DNA from: Diacronema lutheri
Taxonomy: Eukaryota; Haptophyta; Pavlovophyceae; Pavlovales; Pavlovaceae
NCBI GenBank assembly: GCA_019448385.1
Contig: JAGTXO010000009.1
Coordinates: 744,001 to 808,000, forward strand
Direction: 5' to 3'
DNA length: 64,000 nt
Position numbers and translations under genes: made by a program. Of the stretch, positions 23,873 to 35,487 are shown in pieces (positions within the stretch are counted from its first letter, which is position 1; every line of letters starts with the position of its first letter). The notes under the pieces were generated by a model, which saw only the letters and a list, made by a program, of their open reading frames with translations, did no database searches and had not been told where the DNA came from.

Positions 23873-26796
23873 ATGCTGAAGTCCCAGGCGCGCGCGCGGG
23901 TGCCAGCGATTCGAGTACTCCGCATGCGGTGAGCCTCACGCGTGTCTCGCCGCGCTCGCCCGTACGCGCGCTTCGCGCCAGGCGAACAAGTGGTGCGCCG
24001 CCAACCCGCTCCGCCAAAAGTTCACCGCCGATGAGAAGAAGACGTGGACCAAGGCCGAGCGCGGCATGTGCGCGCGCGCGCGCGCGCGCAGGCCATCTTA
24101 CGCGCGCTCGCGGGCGCCGGGACGGTGGGGTTTGAGCTCGTGCTTGCCGCATCGCGCCGCGTTGCCGCCCCGCCGACAATGCCGCGGCGCCCGTGTGCCC
24201 CGCCCTCGTGCGCGCTGAGGCGCAGGTACAAGAGCGCGTACGAGCTGGGCGGCGAGCCGCGCGCGACCGCGGTGATGCGCAACTACTTTGCGCAGCAGCA
24301 AGTCGATGCTGGCGCGCCCGCCAGTGCCGACGACGGCGCGCCGGCGGCTGCCGAGTCGGCCGCGGGCGGCGCCTCGTCGGCCGCGCCCGCCGCGCCCGCG
24401 GTGCAGACGCCGGCGGCTGGCGCATCGTCCGCGGGCGGCGCCTCGTCGGCCGCGCCCGCCGCGCCCGCAGTGCAGGCGAGCGCGCCGTCGGCGGGCGGCG
24501 CGGCGGCCTCCGACGCCGAGCTCGTGCGCATCGAGCCCGCGCCCCTCTCCGAGCGCAAGGGTGGCAAACTGCTCGTCGCAGGCTCCGCCGCGTGGGAGGA
24601 CGTGCGCGCGCCAGACGCGCCGCGCGTCGCCCCTCCGCGCGCGCGCGCCCGAGGCGGGCACGGCTTTGCGGGCACACCGCTGCTGTTCGCCCGCTCCGCC
24701 CGCCCTCGCCGCCGCGCACGCGGCACGCCGCACTGTGCACGGGCACGCGCGCGGTGCGGAACGCACGCACGCCCCGGCTGCGCGGGCGCGCGCCCTCACG
24801 CCATGCGCACGCGCGGCGCCGGCAGGTCGGCAAGCGCACGCTCAGCTTGGAAGACACGCTCGTCCTCCCATCCTTCCACGCAATGCTGCCCGGCTTGACA
24901 ATCGCGCTCGTGATCACCGGACCGTCGGCGTCGCACGCGCTCGCGCTCACGGCGACGGGCGACTGCTACGTGTGGGGCCGGAATTCAAACGGCCAGCTCG
25001 GCCTCGGCCATACAGAGCCGACGCCGAAGCCGACGGCGCTCGCGCTGCGCGCGCGCGGCGCGCCCGCCAACGCGCCCGCCGAGTCGATCGTCGGCGGTGC
25101 GGTCGGCAAGGCGCACACGCTCCTCATCACGGCGCGCGGCACGCTCTACTCGTGCGGCTCGGCCGCGGCCGCGCAGCTCGGCCATTCGGGCGCGGCGAAG
25201 CAGGGCAAGTTTGTGCCGACGCCGCGCGCCGTCGCGTGGCCGCACGCCGCCGCGCCGCCGTGCCGCGTCGCGGCAGGTGCCGACTTCTCGATCGCGACCG
25301 ACACGGCCGGCCGTCTGTACAGCTGGGGGCACCCGCAGTACGGCCAGCTGGGCAACGGCACGACGGGCGAGTTCCTCGAGCGCTCGCGCCGCGTCGACTA
25401 CGCGTACCGGTGCGCGCGCGCGCCGCGCCGCGCACGCGCCCGCGCGCCCGCGCACGCATGGCGTGTCGCGGGTCTCGCCCGCCTCCGCCGCGCGCGCGCT
25501 GCCGCCGCGTCCGGCGCTGAGCCGTACCTGCCGAGCGCGGCTCGTGGCTTTCCCGCTCCTCGCCGTCGCTCGCCGCGGCCCCGCGTGACGCGCGCGCAGC
25601 ACGGAGCCGGTGCTCGTGCAGCAGTGCGCGCCGTCCTCCGCCTTCTCGTCGACGCTCCTCCCGCCGATCGGCCCGATCGCGTGCGGAGACCGGCATGTGC
25701 TCGCATGCTCGACGAGCGGCCAGGTCTTCTCGTGGGGCTTTGGCGGGTATGGCCGTCTCGGCCTCTCCGATCAGGCTGACCGGCTGCGCCCGACGGCCGT
25801 GCCGTTGCCCCACGGCGCGCGCATCGTCGACCTGGTCGCGGGCGGCACGTGCTCGTACGCGGTCACGCGCTCTGGCGGCTGCTTCTTCTGGGGTCGCACC
25901 AAGAGCACGGGCGAGGCGACGATGCGCCCAAAGGCGCGGCGCGAGAGCAACGCGTCCGACGCGCGTGCTTGCCCGCTGCACCCGCTGCCTCCGCGGCCGA
26001 CGCACGACTTTCCCTCCCCACCCCCCCCCCCCCCCCCCGTCCTGTTCCGTCCCGCCCTGCCCCCGTCCCGCCCCCGTCCCCTCCGCGCGGCAGACCGTCT
26101 CCGAGCTGCACGGCTGGCCTCTTCGCTCCATCGCGTGCGGGCACACGTCCACTTTTGTCGCGAGCGGCCGCTCGCTCATCTCCTGGGGCCCATCGCCATG
26201 CTATGGCGAGCTCGGCTACGGCGCGGCCGGGCCAGGCTCGTCGACGACGCCCAAGTTGGTCGACGATCTCGAGGGCGCGCTCGTGGAGCAGGTCGCAGCC
26301 GGGTGCGTGCGGCCGCGCCCGAGCGAGGGCGTCCTCGCGGCTTGAGCTGTCTGCCGCGGTGCTCCGCGGTAGGGCGCCAAGCGTGCACGCGCCTGCGCCC
26401 GCCCCTCGCCCCGCGCGCTCGCGCAGCTACGCCTTCTCGGCCGTCCTCGTCTCGGCGCAGGACGAGGAGTCCGCCGCCGTCCTCGCCAAGCGTGCCGACT
26501 ACGAGCAGGCGCTCACCGCGATGGCGCACCCGTCGGCGGCCGGCGGCGAGGGCAAAGCCGCAAATGGCGGCGGCAAGGGCAAAGCGGGCAAGGGCAAAGC
26601 GGGCAAGGCGAAAGCGGGCAAGGGCAAGGGCGCCGACGGCGACGGCGAGTCGGAGGATGGCAGCGGCGACGACGATGAGGAGAGCGGCGGGTACGCGAGC
26701 GGTGACGCGGACGACGACGATGGCGACGACGTCAGCGACGCGAAGCCGACGGCGGGCAAGAAGCGCGGCCGCCCGCCCGCGAAGAAGAGGAAGTGA
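23873..26796 (+). CDS. RCC2: RCC2-like seven-bladed beta-propeller protein with C-terminal AT-hook tail
   Basis: RCC1-superfamily propeller; animal RCC2 binds small GTPases and chromatin/centromeres. Exons 23982-24067, 24226-24601, 24826-25409, 25600-25933, 26094-26302 and 26427-26796 join in phase. A short first exon 23873-23914 (MLKSQARARVPAIR) is plausible but tentative, giving 666 residues. Blade signatures are GDCYVWGRNSNGQLGLGH, GRLYSWGHPQYGQLGNG, GQVFSWGFGGYGRLGLSD, GGCFFWGRTKSTGEATM and LISWGPSPCYGELGYG; their order and the GEATMRPK-TVSELHGW junction match RCC2 rather than RCC1. The intron 25934-26093 has a GC donor. The tail is Gly/Lys-rich, then acidic, and ends KKRGRPPAKKRK, an AT-hook/NLS. 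The first about 75 residues have no recognised homology. Confidence 0.85.
26021..26038. repeat. Poly-C run in RCC2-like intron
   Basis: About 18 consecutive C within the GC-AG intron 25934-26093, upstream of the acceptor, in the position of a polypyrimidine tract. Confidence 0.85.
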
Positions 26797-26978
26797 GCCA
26801 AAGTCGGGGCTGTCAGCTGTGCCAGAAAGCATGTCCGTGTCAACTGTGGGCGACTGTGAGTGTACGTAACCCGCGTGCGTGCGTTTGGCCATGCGAAACG
26901 GAACGTACTCACTTGATTACTTATGAGTACAACGTAGTTTCCCTGAACGCTACCATCGCCGAGGAGGGCGAGAGCGCG
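26797..26978. promoter_or_regulatory. Promoter region of the myosin gene
   Basis: 182 bp between the RCC2-like stop and the first myosin ATG. It is one of the least GC-rich spots in the window (cttgattacttatgagtac near 26911-26929), consistent with a promoter or 5' UTR. No defined motif was recognised. Confidence 0.4.
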
Positions 26979-29900
26979 ATGGCCTCGGCGATGGCCTCGC
27001 CGGATGACTTGACAAAATTGCCGTCGCTCGACCCCGCGTCGATCGAAAAGGCGCTTAAGGCGCGCTTCGACGCGGGCAAGATTTACACCAAGGTCAACTC
27101 ACTGCTCGTCGCGGTCAACCCGTACAAGACGATCGACGGCATCTACACCGCCGAGACGCTTCGCGCGTACACGCAGTACGCTAAGCTGCCGCCGCAGCCG
27201 CACGTCTATTCGGTCGCGGCTGATGCGTATCGCGGGCTCCTCGAGTCCCATTCGCAGACGCTCATCATCTCGGGCGAGTCGGGCGCAGGTGCGCGCGCGC
27301 TCGCGCGAGCGTGCGCCGCGAGTGGCGGCGCGAAGCGGCTCGCGCAGCGCGTGGGCCGAGCCGCGCGCGCGCGGTCCATAAACCACCGCAGGCAAGACGG
27401 AGACGTCCAAGGTGGTGCTGCAGTTCCTCGCGCACGCCGCGACGAGCTCGTCCTCCTCCACGTCCGCGTCTGGCCTCGAGGGGCGGATTGTCGCGTCGAC
27501 GCCGGTGCTCGAGGCTTTTGGTAACGCAAAGACGCTGCTCAACGACAACTCGAGCCGGTACGGCAAGTTTCTAATGCTGCAGGTGCGCGTTGCTGCTTGC
27601 CGGCCCGCGCTCGCTGCTCGCCGACCCGCGCGCGTCGTGCTCCGCGCGCGCGTAGTTCAACCACTCGGGTAAGATTCAGGGCGCAACGATCTCGACGTAC
27701 CTGCTCGAGAAGAGCCGCGTCGTCTCGCACGCGCCCGGCGAGCGCAACTACCACGCCTTCTACTGCCTGTGCGCGTCCCCACTCGCGGCCGGGTTCGGGC
27801 TCGGCGGTGCGGACGGCTACGCGCTCTGCGGTGCGGGCGCGGCGCTGCCGTCGGACGGCGCGCTGTTCGACGGGACGGACGCGGCGCTCGAGAGCGTCGG
27901 CTTCTCTCCCGTCGAACGAGAGTCCACGTGGCGGCTGCTCGCCGCCGCGCTGCTGCTGGGCAACGTGTCGTTTGGCGACGCGCCCGAGGCAGACGCAGCG
28001 GTCGGCACGGCGGGCGCGATGGCGGCGATTGCGCGGCTGCTCCAGGCGGACGAGTCGGAGCTGAGCTTCTCGCTGACGAAGCGCAACATCCGCGCGGGGC
28101 GCGAATTCATCGAGTCGCCGTGCACGGCCGAGCAGGCCGGCTTCTTGCGCGAGGGGATGGCGAAGGCGATCTACTCGAAGCTCTTCGACTGGGCCGTCGG
28201 CCGGGTGAACGCCTCGCTCGACCTGAGCGGCGCGAGCTCGCGCTCGGCCTTCTTCATCGGCATCCTCGACATCTTTGGCTTCGAGCAGTTTGAGCTCAAT
28301 TCCCTTGAGCAGCTGTGCATCAACTACACGAACGAGAAGCTTCAGGTGCGGCCGCTCGTCCCCACACCGTTTACCGACGGCACCGCGCGCTGGCACAAGC
28401 AGAGCGCGCTGCCAGGCTGAGCAGAGCGCGCAGCCAGGCTGAGCAGAGCGCGCTGCCAGGCTGAGCAGAGCGCGCTGCCAGGCTGAGCACAGCGCGCTGC
28501 CAGGCTGAGCAGAGCGCGCTGCCAGGCTGAGCAGAGCGCGCTGCCAGGCTGAGCAGAGCGCGCTGCCAGGCTGAGCAGAGCGCGCTGCCAGGCTGAGCAG
28601 AGCGCGCTGCCAGGCTGAGCAGAGCGCGCTGCCAGGCTGAGCAGAGCGCGCTGCCAGGCTGAGCAGAGCGCGCTGCCAGGCTGAGCAGAGCGCGCTGCCA
28701 GGCTGAGCACAGCGCGCTGCCAGGCTGAGCAGAGCGCGCTGCCAGGCTGAGCAGAGCGCGCTGCCAGGCTGAGCAGAGCGCGCTGCCAGGCTGAGCAGAG
28801 CGCGCTGCCAGGCTGAGCAGAGCGCGCTGCCAGGCTGAGCAGAGCGCGCTGCCAGGCTGAGCAGAGCGCGCTGCCAGGCTGAGCAGAGCGCGCTGCCAGG
28901 CTGAGCAGAGCGCGCTGCCAGGCTGAGCAGAGCGCGCTGCCAGGCTGAGCAGAGCGCGCTGCCAGAGCGCGCGCGCGCGCTGCGGCGCCTCGCGGCAAGG
29001 CTCTGTCACGCATGAGGCCCGCTCGCTGCCGCCGCGCACGCGCGCGCCTGCGCTCGCGCGTGCGCGAGGCGGCGCGTAGCCGCGGACGCGCGCGCGCGCC
29101 CACCCGCCGCCGCGCGCCGCGCCGGCCACACGCAGGCGCGCTTCAACAACGCCGTCTTTGCGAGCGCCGCCGAGGAGAACGCTGTCGAAGGCGTCGCCAT
29201 CGATGACGCGGACCTTGCCGACTTTGACAACTCCGAGGTGCGCCGCTCGCGCCGCGCCGCGCCGCGCGCACGCCGCCACCGCCGCCTTGCCCTCGGCGCG
29301 CTCGCACGCGTGCGCGCGGGGCGGGCGCCGTTCGTCGCCCACCATCGCCCATCGCCACGCGAGCTGCGCGCGGCAGGTGGTGACGCTGATCGAGCACCAC
29401 ACGACGGGCGTGCTCGCGCTGATCAACGAGGAGTGCATCGTGCCCAAGGGGACGGACGCCAGCCTGCACGAAAAGCTGGCCAAGCAGCATAACGGCTGCT
29501 CGCGCTTCAAGAAGGTGATCAAGGCCAAGGACCGCTTCGCGATTGTGCACTACGCGGGCGCGGTGCAGTACTCGAGCGCAGGTGCGCGCTCGGCACGCGC
29601 GCGCCGTCGGCCGAGCGGCCGGCCTTCGGCCGCGCGCGCCGACTGCGCTGCGCCGCGCTTACGCGCGGTACCCGACATGCGCCTGCTCTGCGCGGACGGG
29701 CGCGTGGCGCGCGTAGGCATGCTCGGCAAGAACAAAGACTCGGTCTCAGAGGACATGCTCGTGCTCATGCAAGCCTCCGAGGACCCGTTCATGCGGAGTG
29801 TCTTTGCCGACGCGCCCGAGACGATCGCAGCCGCGGCGCGCAAGCGCGGCGCAAAGTTCCAGGGCGTCGTCGCAAAGTTTGGCAGGCAGCTTGGCGAGCT

Positions 29901-32900
29901 CATGGACGTGCTCGACTCGTCCGACATGCACTTCATTCGCTGTGCGCGCCGCGCTGCCCCGCGCCTCCGCGCCGCCCAGCGTGCGCGCCCGCGCGCGCGC
30001 CGGCCGCGCACGCGCGCGCTGCCAACGCACCGCGCCCGCCGCACGCGCGCGCTTGGCCCAACCCGCCCGCCCGCCCGGCGCAGGCGTCAAGCCCAACATG
30101 CACAAGGCTGCGGGCGAGTGGCAGTCGGAGGCGCTGATGCGGCAGCTGCGCTCGTCGGGCGTGCTCGAGGTCGTGCGCGTCTTCGGCATGGGCTACCCCG
30201 ACCGCGTGCCCCACTCAGAGATCGTAAGTCGGTTTGGGTGCATCCCCGCAAAGCAGGACCGGCCCGACGCCGCGCTCGCCGAGCGCGCGGGCGCGGAGGT
30301 GACACTGCGCGCGCTCCTCAGCCAAAAGGACTTTGCAATCGGCGCGACCAAATCCTTCCTCAAGTCGGGCGTGCTCGCCGGCCTGCGACTGCGGCGCGAG
30401 GAGCTCGTCGCAACCAAGGCGTCCTACATCCAGGCGCGACTCCGCGGCATGTTCTCGCGCTCCAAGTGGCGAGAGGCGGCACAGCAGCTCCTCGACCGCA
30501 AGGCGATGGAGGAGGCGGAGAAGCGGCGGCTCGCCGAGGAGGCCGAGCGCGCGCGCGAAGAGGAGGAGGCGCTCTCGCTGCTCGAGGCCGCCGACGCGGA
30601 GAAGGGGCGCGCAGCGCTCGCGGCCGAGAAGGCCGAGGCCGAGGCGGAGCTTGCGCGCCGGCTCGCCGAGGAGAGCGCGTACGAGGCGGCGTTCGCTAAG
30701 GCGCAGGAGGAGGCGGTAGTCGCGTCTGTAGCCGCTGCCGTGTCGCCGCCAGCGGCGCCGGCGGCGGCGGCCGCCGCCGCCGCCGCCAAGTCGGCTGGCG
30801 GTGCGCTCGCGCCGCCCGGCACGAACGCGCACGCCGACGCGATCGGGCCACTCCTCTCCGCGCGCGCGCGCGGCGAGCGGCCGCCGCTCTCAGCGCGCGT
30901 GCACGAGCAGTTTGCGGCATCAATGCCCAAGGACGTGCTCGAGTATGCGCTCTACCTGGGGATGGACCCGACCGTCGACCAGGACCTGCTGTGGATCGCG
31001 GAGGAGGCGCTCAAGACGCCTGACCCGCCCGGCTGGGTCGAGATGCTCGACCCGCGCGGCCTGCTCTACTTCTTCAACGAGACGACGGGCGAGTCGAGCC
31101 GGCAGCACCCGCTCGCTGAGCACTACCAGCAGCTCTACTTTAAGATGAAGCTCGAGAAGGCCAGCGACGGCGCGCCCGCCAACGGCCAGAAGAACGAGGG
31201 CGGAGGCGCGCACGTCGGCGGCGGCCACCTGTTGACGCCCGCAAAGGTGCAGGCGTCCTTTGCGCGGCAGAACACCTTCTCGATCAACCTGGGACCGCAC
31301 ATCACGTCCATGTCGAAGGCGCTGTCCCTCGCCACGCCGCGCTCAAGCAAGCTCGTCGCCGAGCGCTTCGGCATCACCACACCCGGCGCGGACGTGCGCG
31401 CGCTGCTCGTCGGGCCCGCGCGGTGGGACGGCACGTCGGCGGCGCTCCACGAGGCGACCGTGAGCAAGGAGACGGCAGGGCTGTTCACGCGGCACACAAT
31501 GTACCTGCTGCTCTCCGAGGCGTACCGCGCTTTTGCATTCTCGGCGACGCGCCACTCCACCTCGCGATTGACAGAGTACGCCATCTCGCTCGACCAGATC
31601 GCCGATGAGAAGGGGAGCGCCTTTGCTGGGCGTATGCGCACCAACCAGCAGGCGCGCGAGTGGATCCTTTACGACAACAATGACGACGCGTACGGGCTGA
31701 AGACGGGCACGCCGCGCACGGAGCTTGGCCTTATCGTGTACAAGAAGAAGGTGCTTGGTCCGATCCAGGTCGAGGTGGCCGTGCCAAAGGTCGCGGCGGA
31801 CGGCATTTCGTACGTCAAGCTCGCGCCACGCACGCCCGAGGAGACGATGCTGCAGCAGTACAAGGCGGGGCGGCTCGATGGCATGTCGGTGCTCAAGTGC
31901 TCGATCGTCGTCCAACCCGGCGCCGGCGCCGTCGAGCTCGTCGCCGACGAGCCCGCCGCGCTCGCCGGTCAAACGGTCTTCAGGGCGCTCAAGAATGTGG
32001 ACGGCACCTGGTCCCTCTCGTACGCGCACCCGCTCTCGGCGATGCACGCCTTTTGCTTTTTGCTCACGATCGTGGTCAACCCGCTCACGATGGTGCTCGA
32101 CGTGCCGCCGCGCGCTGGCCGTGGCACGTGGACCGCCGGCGGCAAGCAGCCGCTGCCCGCCGAGATCGCCGCATCAATCGGGCAGGGCCTGCCAAACGTT
32201 ATCAACTCGGCGACGCTCGGCTGGCTGTCCGACGCGCGGCTCGCAGTTTACTCGCTTGCCGTCGTCGACAACGTCGTCTTCTCCGGCCTGTTCTGCGGCG
32301 ACATCCGCGTGTGGCACACCGATCGTTACAAGTCGCTCGTCGATGCCGAGTCTAAGCCCGAGTACGACACGTTGCGAGGGCACCGGGCGGCCGTGACCGC
32401 GCTGCTCGTCGACGACGGTCGGCTCATCTCGTGTGCGGAGGACAAATTGGTGGTCGTGTGGGACCTGACCACGCTCAAGCCGCGTGCTACGCTCTCCGGC
32501 CACGTGCTTGGCGTGCGCTGCCTCGCGCTCTCCGGTTCGGCGCTCGTCTCCGCCGGCCACGACCGCTCGATCAAGGCGCGTGCCCGTCCCCCCCCCCCTC
32601 CCCACGCACGACGCGCCACGTCGCGTTGTGCCGCGGACGGCAGTCGCGCGCATGCGCGTGCAGCGGCAGGATATTGATGCTGCCAACCCACCCACCCCCC
32701 TCCTTCATCTCTCTCCCATCCGCCCCCCCCCCCGCCCCCCCCTCCTCTCCTCTCCTCAGGTGTGGGACACAAAGTCCATGTCCCTCACCAAGTCGATCGA
32801 CGAGGCGCACCGCGACTGGATCCGCGGCGTCAAGGCGCGTGCGCGCGCAGGCTCCGCCGCTGCCGCGCGCCCGTGCTCGGCGCGGTGTCGCCTACCGCCA

Positions 32901-33697
32901 CTCGCCGCCCGCCACTTGTATTGCTCGCCGCGCGCAGGTGTACAAGGGCTCGGTGTGCGCGACTGGCTCGAAGGACAAGACAGTGAAGCTGTGGGACTTC
33001 CGCTCGTGGGAGGTGATGGGCACGCTCAAGGCCACTTCGGACGTGCATGCGATCGAGGTCGCGGATGGCCTCGTGTACGCGGCGTGTGCGGACGCGAAGA
33101 TCCGCAGCTGGAACATGCTGACGCTCCAAAAGGCGCATATTCTCATCGGGTGCGGACGGCGCGCGCAGCAGAACCGGTTGCGCACACATGCCGCGCGTGC
33201 ACATCAGGGCAGAAAGGTCGCCAGCGGCGTGCAGGCGGGCAGCGCACGCCCTTGCAGCCGAGCAAGGAGTTTCGCTTCGCGCTCTCTTCGCATCCAATGC
33301 GCCCAACCCTTGCGGGCCTCTCGGTCGCCCGCGTCCGTCGGCACTGCGCAGGCACACGGGCACCGTGCGCGGGCTGCACCTCGAGCCAAGCACGCAGACG
33401 CTCTATTCTGCGGGCGAGGACAAAAAGGTCAAGCTGTGGGACCTCAAGACGTTGACCTGCGCCACGCTCTTCGGTGCGCACACGCCGCGCGCCCTGCAGC
33501 CCCAAGCTGGGATCGAGCAAAGTGTCGCGAGCGCCTGCGCGAGAGTCACTGCGCGACTCTGCGCGGCCACCGCCCGCCTGCGCTGCGCAGGCCACTCGCG
33601 CTTCATCCGAGCGGTCGCGTACAACTCCACGACAAAAAAGCTCTACTCGGGCGGGGACGATGCACGCGTCAAGATGTGGGAAGCCACGAGCGCTTGA
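26979..33697 (+). CDS. Unconventional myosin with IQ, coiled coil, WW, Tubby and WD40-repeat tail
   Basis: Actin-based motor with a composite tail. Exons: 26979-27288, 27392-27582, 27656-28345, 29136-29237, 29377-29581, 29717-29941, 30084-32575, 32760-32834, 32938-33149, 33352-33473 and 33591-33697; all join in phase to 1576 residues. The motor (1 to about 680) has the P-loop [12 protein letters not shown] (split by intron 1), switch [11 protein letters not shown], switch [22 protein letters not shown] and HFIRCVKPN. An IQ motif ([15 protein letters not shown]) precedes a Glu/Ala/Arg coiled coil. A WW-like domain ([20 protein letters not shown]) lies near 890-925. A Tubby C-terminal domain spans about 1040-1260 ([45 protein letters not shown]). 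WD repeats fill the rest ([40 protein letters not shown]). There is no N-terminal SH3-like subdomain. The introns at 32576 and 32835 use GC donors. Confidence 0.92.
28395..28965. repeat. 22-bp minisatellite in myosin intron 3
   Basis: About 26 nearly identical head-to-tail copies of a 22-bp unit containing gcgcgctgccaggctgagca, with a few single-base variants (gagcacagcg; one gcgcagcc). It lies inside the 790-bp intron 28346-29135, by far the longest intron of this gene. Confidence 0.95.
32576..32759 (+). other. GC-AG intron with C-rich acceptor in myosin
   Basis: Splicing AAG|GCGCGT to CTCAG|GTG restores the WD40 frame (DRSIK-VWDTK). The 3' half is a strong C/T tract (tccttcatctctctcccatc, then C runs), a clear polypyrimidine tract. 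No GT donor gives the correct phase. Confidence 0.75.
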
Positions 33698-33899
33698 ACG
33701 CGGAGACGGCGACCGACATTTGTAGCAGGCCATGCCTTGCAAACAGCTGACACCTGACAATCAAATGGAACCTCTTTGCACGCCGTCTGTGTCAGGGCAA
33801 ACGCCGTCTACCTCGCGCGCGCGCACGAGCCCGGCGCCGAGCAGCGTGAGGCGGGCGTTACGAGCTGAGTGCATGTCGGCCTGCAACGTCGCGCGCGGT
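33698..33899. other. Convergent spacer between myosin and FANCA-like gene
   Basis: 202 bp between two facing stop codons; the first half is relatively AT-rich (cttgcaaacagctgacacctgacaatcaaatgg). No gene seen. Confidence 0.4.
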
Positions 33900-35451
33900 C
33901 TACACCGCCGCCGTGCGCGGCGCGAGCGGGCCGCTGCGTTCGCCGCCGCGAGCAAACGCCGCGGCCGCATGCACGTCCCAAGCGATGGCCGCCATCGAGA
34001 TGGCACCGGCGCGCTTCGCGCCGTGCGCTCCGGGCTCCGCGCACGCGTCGAACCGGAACGTTGCGCGGAAGCCGACGGCGCCTGGTGCAGCGTCCGACGC
34101 GCCCACTGCCGCGCCTGTGCACTCGACGACGCCCTCGTGCGCGCTCTGCGCGACGGCGAGTCCTGCGACTGCCCAGCCGGCGCCGAGCGCGGCGCGCAGC
34201 GCGGCGCGGAGCGCGCGCAGCCCGCGCTCGCCCGCGAGCAGCTCTGCGCCGCCCATCCAACTGTCGACCCAGATCGTGCGCTCGGTCACGTGCGCGAGCG
34301 CAGCCATGCATGCCGCTTCCGCCGCGCCGGGCTCGGCGGCTAGTCCGCGCGCCTGGTACTCGTTGTCGGCGCCGCCACCCGCATCGCGTGGCCGCGCGCC
34401 CGCGTCCGCACCGGCGCCGTCGCACGACAGCGCGGCCCAAACGCGGCGCACCGCGTCGGCGCGCGCATCCGCCGACGAGCCGCTGGCCTTCAGCTCGGCA
34501 GGAGCGGGCGCGCGCGCGCGCGCGCGCGCGTGCGCGGCGAGCGCGGCGACGTGCGGCTCGGCGAGCGCGGCGCGCGCCATCGCGACAAGCGCGCGCACCG
34601 ACGCGCCGTCGCGCGCGCGCGCGCGCGCGCGCTCGCATGCCCGGCCGGTGGCTGAATTGAGAGGCGCTCGCACCACTCGCTGATCCTGGCGAGCAGGTCA
34701 ACGGGCATAACGGCTCCGACCGCGAGGCTCGCGTCACGCGCCGCCGGCGCGTCGGCGCCCAGCGCATGCATCGTCGGCAGCGCCGGCGGCGGCGGCGGCG
34801 GCGCGGCGGCGGCGCGCTGCCGCTGCGCCTCGCGCGCGGCCGTCGCACCCGTTGGGGAACTCTGGCGCATCAGCGGCGCTGGCGGGGCGGGCAGGTCGGC
34901 ATCGAGCACCACGGCGTCGAAGGCGCCGGAGACGAGCGCCTTCGCGTAGCACACGCCAAGCCGAATCGCCCAGCGGGCCGCCGCGTCTGCGCCGTGCGCG
35001 TTGCCGTCGACACGCGACGGCGCGACGCGCGCGCCGGCCGCTGCGTCGGCGCCGATCGGCGCCGGCACGAGCGCGAGCAGAAGCTTGCACGTCTCGCGCG
35101 CGTCGGCGAGCGCGGCGGAGAAGGCAGCGCGTGAGGCACGGTCGGCCGGCGTGGCGGCCGAGCTACTCGCGCCGAACGCCGCCGAGTGCGCGGCGAGGCC
35201 CGGCGCGCCGTCCGCGCCGCCAGCCGCGGCGGCGGCGATGGGCACAGAGCCGAGGTGCGCGAGCGCAAGCGCGAGCGCGGCCGCGTGGTGCGCGCCCAGC
35301 TCGTCCGCCGGCCCCGCACGTAGGCACAAGTCGCGTAGCCGGCCCCAGAGCGCTGCGCGCAGCAGCGGGCGCGAGCGTGTCGGCAGGAGGAGGAGGGACG
35401 CAAGGTCGCGCTCGCGCGCGCCCGCACTCGGCGCGCGCGCGCGCTCAGCGC

Positions 35452-35487
<36 letters not shown>

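Noticed and set aside
28395-28965. CRISPR-like regular repeat array
   Set aside because: Units are directly adjacent with no unique spacers, in a spliced eukaryotic intron. The same holds for the arrays at 44728-45241 and 55867-56048.
28371-29528. Long minus-strand frame encoding repeated [17 protein letters not shown] peptides
   Set aside because: It is simply the 22-bp intronic minisatellite translated; the repeat has no stop in any minus frame and the strand is opposite to the myosin gene.
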